This document shows, one piece after another, positions 55,961 through 64,000 of a stretch of 64,000 nt of DNA. The notes below the pieces were generated by a model. That model saw only the letters and a list, made by a program, of their open reading frames with translations. It was not told the DNA's origin and searched no databases. The position numbers and the translations under genes were made by a program. How positions within the stretch are numbered: position 1 is the stretch's first letter; every line of letters starts with the position of its first letter. Source of the stretch: Sesamum alatum (taxonomy: Eukaryota > Streptophyta > Magnoliopsida > Lamiales > Pedaliaceae); NCBI GenBank assembly GCA_034509735.1, contig JACGWO010000007.1:25076046-25140045 (forward strand), in the 5' to 3' direction.

Positions 55961-56305
55961 CAATAATATACAGCAATATTCAAACTCTTACCCTCTTCTT
56001 TAGTGTACCTATCAATTATATCCCCATGGTATAATCTTTCCCTATCTACTTTGGGAAACCACACCCTAATACTCACATACTTAATAATCGCTACCCACTC
56101 AAGTACCCCACCAACCTATACATCAAAGCCTGCATAATCAGGCAACACCATGCTTCATAGTAAAACATAACCTATCATTACTCACAGAATTAACTCTACA
56201 GAATCAAATTAAAATTACTTCAGTCATGGGGTGCGGACATGAAATGCAAGGGCCAACAGACAATCAAACTTATTAAATTACATCACAAAGGTTATGGGGT
56301 GGGGA
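55961..56305. other. Short unassigned spacer
   Basis: AT-rich sequence between the MULE N-terminus and the solo LTR. No ORF or repeat recognised. It may include the 5' region of the MULE. Confidence 0.4.
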
Positions 56306-56310
56306 CCATT

Positions 56311-58391
56311 TGTGACACCCCCGCCGTAATCACATCCCATCTTATAAAGGATTCACATTTAGCCTAATAAGATAACCCATGTTTTAATCAACATATTCTG
56401 TAGACATTACAAAAGGACATACATCATCCAAGTATTGTATTCAATACTTAACCTTAGCATTTATAAATAAGGAAAGGAGAAAATTATTGTTTAAAAGTTA
56501 TTACAAACTCAAAATAAAAATCCGTTAAATTTCTAATATATATATATATATATATATTTATACATGCGATTATGTAGCTAGTACTCCTAATTCAAGATAG
56601 TACTGCTGACCCGCCTAATAGTACTCACGATCGGCTTATGATTTAATTCGCCTAGTCACGGTGGCATATCTCCTGAAAAATATTTGGCAAGGAATAAGTT
56701 GCCTACTCAATAAGTATAGCTAATCAACGTATATACACACCCATAAATACATAACGTAATACAACCAACAGGTGTTCGATATACAATCACCACAAAATTA
56801 CAAAGTATTAATGCCACAATCATGTATCAGTCTACAATATAATCTCAGAATTCACCGTTTATACTCTTGGGCCCTACTTACTCTAATTGGAGTACATCAG
56901 TCAATGGTTTTGTCGGCTATCATCATCTCAATCAATGTCATATCATATACAGCACAGGATACCCGTCGAATGTGATATCCCCACACTATCTGAGTGTGTA
57001 GCAATATCAACACAGAACATCACAACGAACATGGCATCCCCACAGCACCCCATATCTCAATTTAACAATGTACGTATAATTAACTTCTTCATTCAACTCC
57101 ATGCAACAATCAATATAATATAAGGCAATCATCTGTCAATCTTTATATTCCATAAATAATCACAAATAAACACATAGAGACAACTTCACAGAATAACACG
57201 TAATCCAAATAAACATTTACAAATACCAGCCAGGTTTATAACAAACATGTATAATCATATATACTTACATAGGTTCAATTAACTATACTTACCTCGATCC
57301 CAAAACGATTAGTCTTCTACTTTATCCCTGTGTCCTATAAATAGGTTATAATATGTATAATCAATATATATTGAAAATATCGTAAATTACGAATGAAATT
57401 CCTAAATATATGCGTATATTTTATATCAATCTTTTAATATTCATTTATATTAAAATTCAAACCTCCGTTCCCTTTTCTTCTAAATATTAGACACTATAAA
57501 CTTCCCTCGTATACATCTAATTTATCAATTAACTCATAAGAGCTTCATCAAACCCCTCATATTTTTATAACTATCGTTCTCTATAATACCGCTAAATAAA
57601 ATTATTACAAAAATTCCATATTCCTTTTTAACAAATACCATATTTCTCAAATATAATTTCCTAACACTTCTCAAATATAATTCCCTACTAAACCTATTAA
57701 TTTCTACCAATTCTTTACTATAATAATAATTATTTAAACACTAATATATACAATTATGTATTTGGTTAATAAATCCGATCAATTTGAATAGTCCATTATA
57801 ACAACTAATAAATCTAGCGGATTAAATAAATTCTAATTTATTGGCTATAATATCCCCGGTCCAACTAATTATTTATCCTATCACTAATTTGTATAACTAC
57901 TCAAATTCATTAAATTCTCCGATTAAATAGTAAATCGAATAGTCTAAATTTAATAAATGCAATAATTAAACAATATTAATATAGTAATTAATTTATAATT
58001 TATAGTAAAATTTTACTAACCTGTTTTGCGTCCGAGATTAACACCTTTGAGTGTGTGTGAATTGTGTGTTTAAATCTTGTGTGTGTTTGTTTTTCTTAAA
58101 TAGCAAGTTAATAATGTATATTTTTATATATGTGAAATGGTAGGCAGCCACGTGCTGGTTGAATCATATGCATCCATTTTTTTTTTTAAAATAACTTTAT
58201 TAAAATTGCAATTTAGTCCCCCAACTTCTATATATATAATTTGACCATAAATATTTTATAAAGCTTCAATTTAGCCCCTTTAAATTTTAATATATATTAT
58301 AATTTCAACCTATAACTTATAATTAAATTAGATTTTCTTAATAATTACTAATTAGCCTCTCAATTAAGTATAAAAAATTTTGGACGTCACA
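56311..58391. mobile_element. Solo LTR of a different family (TGTGAC...GTCACA, 2081 bp)
   Basis: The TSD CCATT (56306-56310 and 58392-58396) brackets a sequence with 6-bp inverted ends TGTGAC/GTCACA. There is no coding content. It includes a (TA)n run (56537-56558), a T run (58176-58187) and very AT-rich text. The TG...CA ends and 5-bp TSD support a solo LTR. Superfamily and orientation cannot be told without the internal region. Confidence 0.78.
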
Positions 58392-58396
58392 CCATT

Positions 58397-59233
58397 AGGC
58401 AATACAATTAAAATATAAACTAACATCAACAGATAATTAATTAAATACAATAAAATATAAACTAATATCAACAGCATTAAGAATATACCAAAATAATAGA
58501 AACGTGAGGACCAATATTATTAAACAAAAACAACAGAAACCCAAAAAAAAAAACAGAGACAATGGGACTAATATTCAATAGAACTATAGAAACCCATAAA
58601 AAGGCAAAAGAAAAACATACGAACCTGCAATATACTTTTAAGTTTCTCAACATCAAACGCAGTAAAAAGATTCTTCCCTCCTTCAAAGGTTCTTCCCTTA
58701 GTCCAACCAAAACTAAAAAAAAAAAAAAAAAAAAATTAGTCACTAAAAGATAACAAAAAATTAAATATTGGGTATTTTATCACTACATCGAAGAAAAATC
58801 AAAGAACAAAATTTATTACCTTCAAAGCACCTTGCTCTTCAACAGCGGTCTTCAAATCGCCTTGGATAATATTAATCGACACTCAATTTTAGTTGGTTTT
58901 CGCTCAATCTTTACTATAATTTCTGGTTACAAAGATCTAAGTCAGCAAAGCGCAAGAACGCTAGGCCAATTTTTGGCAAAAAACCCTATCCCCAAATCTG
59001 TTTCTTTTCGTAAAAATAAATGGTTAAAATTTGTTGTTTACCTGAGATAAGTAACGAGGGGAAAAAGGGCATTTTTTTCTACCACTAACGCTACCAGAGT
59101 TGACTAACGGAATGGGGATGTGGCAATATTAAATTGAACATGGGGGGTTTTCTTTGCAAATTTATTTAACAGGGGGTGTTTTTTGCAGATAAACAAAACA
59201 CAAGGAGATTTTTTACAGTTTTCTTATTTTTAA
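58397..59233. other. Unassigned stretch with homopolymers
   Basis: It contains an A run at 58715-58735. Text at 59050-59220 (GGGGGTGTTTTTTGCAG, CAAGGAGATTTTTTACAG) resembles ends of short DNA transposons into which the next element inserted. The minus-strand phenylalanine-rich ORF at 58477-58743 is a poly(A) artefact. Confidence 0.4.
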
Positions 59234-60299
59234 GGGTTAAAAGCAGACACCCCCCAACGTTTGGGTCGTTTTGCACTTTGCCCCCAACCATTTTTTTTTT
59301 ACATTCGATCGCCCAACCTTTGAGTTTTGTAGCACTTTGCCCCCCAACCATTTGTTTTTACATTTCTGGCGAATCTAATTGGAATATTCCATTGTGTGGG
59401 ATGCACGCGCCTTTGGACGAGTTATGGGTTGGATAAATTTGTAATTTCATCCATAAACTTAAAAATAATAATAAAAAAATCCAAATTTTAAGTTTTTGAC
59501 TTTCCCCTCCTTCATCACCCACCTTCACCCAAATTTTTAAATTTTGGGTCTCCACATTTTCAACCACCGTCCACCTCTTCGTCGCCGTCGTCCACCTACA
59601 GCAGTTGCACCACCACCCTCGCAGTCGCCGCCCTTCTGCACAACTGCCGCCCACATCCTTCGCCTCTTTTACAGTCTTTCCCCCTTCTTCAAATTTTTGG
59701 TATTTCCACTTCTCCAAATTGAGTTCCACTATTACAACCACCAACTAATTTTCCTTCAAGGAAGACCCATTTTTGAGTGGGGGTTTGGTGAAGGTGGTTG
59801 GCAATGGAGTCTAAAAAAGAAGACACATTTTTGGGTTGTTTTTTATTTTTTTGATTTGGGTGTTGGGGGGTGGGGGTGAAGGAGGTGGGCAGAGGCTATC
59901 TTGGGGGCCGAAGGAGGTGAGCGAAGGTGGTCGAGCAATGGCTGAAGGTGGCTGCAATGGTGGATGAAGGTGGTGCAATGATGAAGGTGGTCAACAATGG
60001 CAGATGAAGAAGATGATATTGATTTTTAGGTTTCTTTTTTTTTTCTTTTCTATATTTCTGATTTTTGAGTTTTTTTTTTTTTTGAAATTAGGGTGTAAAA
60101 TTACAATTTACCCTGCCTTTAGTCCACTAAAAATGCGTGTCTTCACGCCCCCAGAATATTCTTATTTTATTCTCCGAAAAGTGAAAAAAAGAGCAAAGTG
60201 CTATGAAAACCAAAGGTTGGACGGTAAAGCGTAACAAAAAATTATTGGGGGACAAAGTGCAAAACAACCCAAACATTAGGGGGTGTCTGCTTTTAATCC
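59234..60299. mobile_element. Non-autonomous Mutator-like element (1066 bp, 9-bp TSD)
   Basis: TSD TATTTTTAA (59225-59233 and 60300-60308) brackets about 110-bp terminal inverted repeats starting GGGTTAAAAGCAGACACCCC (left) and GGATTAAAAGCAGACACCCC (right, inverted). Both arms alternate GTTTTGCACTTTG and CAACCTTTG phrases. A 9-bp TSD with long inverted repeats is the Mutator-like signature. The interior has pyrimidine-rich text with CCACC words and, on the right, GGTGG/GAAGGTGG repeats (59890-60005). No transposase is present. Confidence 0.85.
59544..59879 (+). other. Open frame inside the Mutator-like element, function unknown
   Basis: The interior is open on both strands (59544-59879 plus, 59358-59744 minus). 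The plus frame is proline/arginine-rich at first (PPLRRRRPPTAVAPPPSQSP), and the minus frame has no recognised domain. It could be a captured host gene fragment, as in Pack-MULEs, or biased composition alone. No splice or domain evidence supports a gene. Confidence 0.25.
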
Positions 60300-60308
60300 T
60301 ATTTTTAA

Positions 60309-60972
60309 TTATGACAATTAATCATAATTAAATATTAAATTTCTTCTAGCGACAAAACACCTATACATTTACAAAACATCGTCAAATTCTATAAGACAAA
60401 AGCAGTTAAATTATTTGTGATTCAAATTTACCCACCCATACAACCAAAATCACAGCCAATTTCGTGCCTCCACTTTCTTGCTACAAATCTAGCAAGCCAG
60501 GGCAAGTAGTTTCTGTCCCCAGTTGAATCCTTCCTCAGTGGCAAAGGATCAGAAAAAGGACACATCAAAACGTGTGGGTTTTATATTTTTATTGAAGCAC
60601 TGAATTATGTGATTTTCACATTCACTCCCTCACTTAGCTGTATATGTGACTTCCACCTCCTCATTTACGAAAAGGTGCATCCACATTTAGCATTCTAATA
60701 TTTTTCCTCTTTGACCTATACTTCTTTATGTAATATTTATTTGTAAACAAAATTAGTATAGAACTATTCATCACTGCAAAAAGAGAGTACATCATCACCA
60801 CAATAGCTTTTTTTTTTTAGAAAAAAGGGTCAATTATTTGAGCCTCTATTGGTCTTCTATCATATGTTTATTGAAGACACTAATTGGTGATTGCTTCTTT
60901 TTGTTTCTCGCCTTTAAATGTAGTTGAGTAACTTTAGGATGCCACCAAATAATATAATACCAAACGTTGTCA
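60309..60972. other. Unassigned AT-rich spacer
   Basis: No ORF, repeat or RNA gene is recognisable here beyond short T and A runs. Confidence 0.5.
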
Positions 60973-60975
60973 CAC

Positions 60976-61303
60976 CACTAAAAAAAAGTGAAAAAAAAAA
61001 TGACTTTTCGTTACATTATAATAACTATGGATCAAAAATTATGGTAAATTGATATTATTAACCACGGTTAAATCAAATAAATATAAAAACTTAAACTTTA
61101 TCATGATTAACCAATATTTGCAATGGTTTTTAGCTATAACCAAAATATTTGCCATAATTTTGACCATGGCTAATGTTTTGGCCACACTTGCAGAAACAAT
61201 GGCTAATGGTTGTTGCAAAGTCGTGGTAAATTTTTAATCGCCACAGTTTTGTTCGTTTGACCATAGTAGTTAACCGTAACAAAATATTATATTTTTTCTA
61301 GTG
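60976..61303. mobile_element. CACTA-type MITE (328 bp)
   Basis: It starts CACTA and ends TAGTG, with a 3-bp TSD CAC (60973-60975 and 61304-61306), the pattern of En/Spm (CACTA) elements. Inner arms match as CGTTACATTATAATAACTATGG on the left against an inverted copy near 61260-61290. The interior has recurrent CCATGGTTA/GGTTAA-like words. The small plus ORF 61049-61237 is not meaningful. Confidence 0.75.
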
Positions 61304-61514
61304 CACCCACAATTTGGGTTTGAATTTTTATCAAAGTGTTTGATGAGACTAAACGTATGAATTTCAGCACCATCAAACGTTGTGCCCTAATGGTTTACAG
61401 TCAAACATCGCTAGATCCACATTATTTGGATCCTTGTCAAGTTATAAGGTGGAACTAAACGTTTGATCTAACCTTTATGTGTTTATTTCCAGATGATTAA
61501 ACCTTAGTTTTTGG

Positions 61515-61666
61515 CAACTAATGGTCGGCTACAGGGATCATATCCGCTGCACAGTCGAAAGCACAATTCTCATTGACAGGCCTTGGTTCAGCAAATAATA
61601 GTCAGCTATAAGGACCCTGTTCACTACACAAGTGCAGACACAATCCTCATTAACAGGCCTTAGGGC
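61515..61666. repeat. Diverged tandem duplication of ~75 bp
   Basis: Two neighbouring copies run from GGCAACTAATGGTCGGCTAC to ATTGACAGGCCTT (61515-61592) and from AGCAAATAATAGTCAGCTAT to ATTAACAGGCCTT (61593-61663). The rest of the unit is mutated. Confidence 0.65.
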
Positions 61667-61669
61667 GTC

Positions 61670-63089
61670 ACCCTTGCCTTTTCTATTTATAAAAAATAAT
61701 AATAAATAAAAAAAGAAAAAAGCATAAAGTCTATAGTTACTTATTCAATGTGATAGTAGAATGAGACATAAAAAGAAAACATTATATTGGAATTGGGTTG
61801 GTAGCTAGTGTTTCACTTAATGAATTAACTTAAAAAAAGATCCAAATCCAACTCTATATTATGAGGAGACATGCATGCTTTATGTTAGAAACTAAAGAAG
61901 CATTTTTAATACAATACTTTGTTTGTTTGTGAAACGGGTGCATGCATATGAACCTTGTCTAGTGACTTGATAGACATACATTTGTCAATTTCTGAGGGGT
62001 TTAATCCTTTGATTTATTTGCCAAGTGCAAAACAAATACTATTAATTACAATTCTATGATATGATATGATTCCATCTCGTTCTTACCATTATTATAAAGT
62101 AACACGAATCTTTGGTTAGCCAATACATATACTTAACTTCAAGTTCGTGTGTCTAAAAAAATGACAATCACTTAGAGCCATCACAATGAAACTAAATATA
62201 TTTTCTTTTTAATTTTTAATTTTAAAACAATAATAAAAATGAAAACTATATTTATTTATCCATATTTCCACTAAAATATTTTACTGTCATTCTCATATGT
62301 ATCATTATTTTTTTATATGTTTACGTACATATAATTTCTTTCAATCATTAATTTTATAATTATATACTTTTTTCCGTAATGCTTTGACATGAAATCATTA
62401 AAAACTCTAAATCAATAAAATATATAACTATAAGTTTTATATAAATAAAAAATATATTTGATTTGACACCACTAACAATAAAAATAAAATTATCATTTTT
62501 ATCAAATTAAATAAAATATTAATTTGACACTACTAATTAACATTATAAAACAAATTTTATCACCTAATCAAAATATATTTTCATTTTCACAGGAACTTAG
62601 CTATACATTGAAAGCACGCATGCATTTTCCACTTAAAACAGTTACATTAATTCTATTATTGTGACAAAATTTAGTCAGAGTTTTTCATTTTTTCAATTTA
62701 ACTATTACAAACCAAGAAGCGTTAAAAGAATTATAATTTAAAATTTATTTATTTTTTCGTTTCTTTTGTGAAATAATGGAGGAAAGTGATGCTATTTCGT
62801 ACTCCGTTTCCCCATTTTCCTTTTTTTCCTTTTTTTCGAATATTTGCATAGGGGTTTTGAGATAGTTTGGAGACAAAGAGTGATATTATTTGTGGATGAG
62901 TTTATTCTTTAGATTTTTGTATAAAATTTATGTTGAAAAAAGTGTACCAATCGTAGTAAATGTTTTGAAAGATCAATCAAATTTTATTAGACAGTTTTTG
63001 AAATTAAAAACACAACAAGCACGTTGGAACCAAAATAATAAACAGTTAGATATGTTGTTTTACGGTAAAATAAAAAGGAGACTTACAAC
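61670..63089. other. Unassigned AT-rich stretch
   Basis: Very AT-rich with poly(T)/(A) runs. TTTGACACCACTAACAATAAAA and TTTGACACTACTAATTAACATTA (62459-62545) are two similar phrases. The plus ORF 62890-63105 has no recognised domain and looks fortuitous. Confidence 0.4.
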
Positions 63090-63113
63090 GAGAATTGTAT
63101 CGTAACAATTCTC
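63090..63113. repeat. Perfect 9-bp hairpin
   Basis: GAGAATTGT (63090-63098) and ACAATTCTC (63105-63113) enclose a 6-base loop. It lies near the downstream edge of the minus-strand LTR that reaches the right end of the window. Confidence 0.7.
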
Positions 63114-64000
63114 AGTCCAATTAATTCACCATACTGAATCACAGATAAATCTACCTGCCTTGAAGAAATTATACGTCCCGTTATGAATGTGCACAAGGAT
63201 ACTACACAACTTCTTTTAGAATAAGACGATTTCCATGCTAACAGTATTGCACTCGTACCGTAAAACACCTCGAAAAACACTCAAAAACCTTACGTAAACA
63301 AGAGCTTAAAGCTCGGATTTATGCAATAGGAGGAACTCGGATTCTTATGGAGAAAATCGAGAGTGAGAGAGTTTGAGAGCTCAAATTTGATTTCAGGCTT
63401 GTGTGGTTGTTTGAAGTTAGCATGGACAGTCTTATATAGGCACCAGCATTTACCCACATTTAAAGGCTGAAATAATCAGCTTCAAAACTGATTTTAAAAA
63501 ACACAATTTATGACATTAATATTAAGTCAAAAACGGGCAGATTTATAAAGATAAAGGCATCAGTTTTCAGGTTAAAAAAAAACCTGATTTAAGAGAAGTA
63601 AATTCAGGTTTAAACCTAAATTAAATCTGTTTTGACCAAAATATTTGAAAGCAATTTTTAGATAAAATTCAAAAGTTTTTGCTGCAAAAAGATATATACC
63701 GAGACTAAGATATTCGCCCTAACGCCTGCGCCCGGAGCAGAGTCGAGCCGGGCTAGCGGCAGCAGCGTGCGTGTGGGGCAACCCCATGTTCACTCTAGTC
63801 TCCATAACACTTCAAACATAACTTGAACTTTGAACTTAACATAAGGAGTTAAATTTATCCTTAAACTTCCAATGTGGGATGAAAGGAATATGAGTGTACT
63901 ATACTCACCCCCACATACACCTTATATACTTATCAAAAGCACCACCTTTTTCCATCATCTTCCTATGTGGGACAAAGCACCTTTTCTCAATATCTCAACA
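63114..64000 (-). mobile_element. Probable LTR of another copia family at the right edge
   Basis: On the minus strand the last window bases read TGTTGAGATATTGAG, a typical LTR start. GTCCCACATAGGAAG, a TATATAAG box (63921-63930), a second CCTATATAAG box (63431-63440), CCCACATTGG and a GC-rich CGCTGCTGCCGC stretch (63740-63775) follow, a combination seen in plant copia LTRs. The other terminus, a PBS and a TSD are not visible, so the left limit is approximate. Confidence 0.5.

Noticed and set aside
58477..58743. Phenylalanine-rich ORF with apparent membrane segments
   Set aside because: It arises from a 20-base A run read on the minus strand. There is no supporting motif.
63083..63280. Minus ORF at the edge of the right-end LTR
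   Set aside because: It lies across presumed LTR transcript leader sequence with no recognised domain.
1..64000. CRISPR array or prokaryotic operon structure
   Set aside because: No regularly spaced identical repeats with unique spacers are present. Repeats here are LTRs, inverted repeats and microsatellites of a plant genome.

Overview
The window is intergenic DNA from a plant nuclear genome, most likely a flowering plant. It holds no recognisable host gene. It is filled with Ty1/copia-type LTR retrotransposons that have 2.0-2.25 kb LTRs and initiator-tRNA-Met primer sites. It also holds a decayed endogenous caulimovirid (plant pararetrovirus), hAT and Mutator-like transposase remnants, a gypsy-type transposon gene fragment, a CACTA-type MITE and a short Mutator-like element. 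AT-rich spacers surround short, very GC-rich tracts. Almost every coding stretch is broken.

Positions 1-37021 form one deep nest, most levels of which can be ordered from target-site duplications (TSDs). A hAT transposase remnant (37022-38310) is cut by LTR I (35243-37021). LTR I is cut by LTR H, H by G, and G by LTR F (1-1446 plus 33554-33869). F is cut by copia element C (1447-33553, TSD TAGTG). The 5' LTR of C is cut 74 bp in by insert D (9203-31381, TSD TAAAAATTA). D is cut by copia element B (9675-21731, TSD TTACA) and by a solo LTR (23069-25317, TSD GGGTT). B itself is cut by a solo LTR (17313-19300, TSD CACGA).

Insert D is the most notable object. With its own insertions removed it is about 7.86 kb, the size of a caulimovirid genome. 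On the minus strand it carries a primer site, two small ORFs, a capsid region with a zinc finger, an intact 30K-type movement protein ORF, protease, reverse transcriptase, RNase H, and a terminal coiled-coil ORF. These are followed by a 35S-like promoter (as-1 pair plus TATA box) and a poly(A) signal. Unlike usual viral integrations it is bounded by about 135-bp imperfect inverted arms and a 9-bp TSD, which is the signature of a Mutator-like transposon. The arms would also meet as the stem of the viral RNA leader if the genome were circular.

From 40673 to 50417 lies the youngest full-length copia element, E (minus strand, TSD CGAGT, nearly identical LTRs). It sits near the start of a gypsy-type transposon ORF and has lost its primer-binding site to a deletion. 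Next come a Mutator-like transposase pseudogene (about 51850-55960) split by LTR J, a solo LTR of another family (56311-58391, TSD CCATT), a non-autonomous Mutator-like element (59234-60299, 9-bp TSD), a CACTA MITE (60976-61303), AT-rich unassigned DNA, and a minus-strand LTR reaching the right edge.

The three copia sub-families (B type, C type, E/F type) share a lineage plan: LTR ends TGTTAGAATAGG...TCA, a long leader with a GC-rich tract and a pair of CACGA-N-TCGTG palindromes, a gag with one zinc knuckle, a PR-IN-RT-RNase H pol, and AT-rich U3 regions with perfect hairpins around three-base loops.
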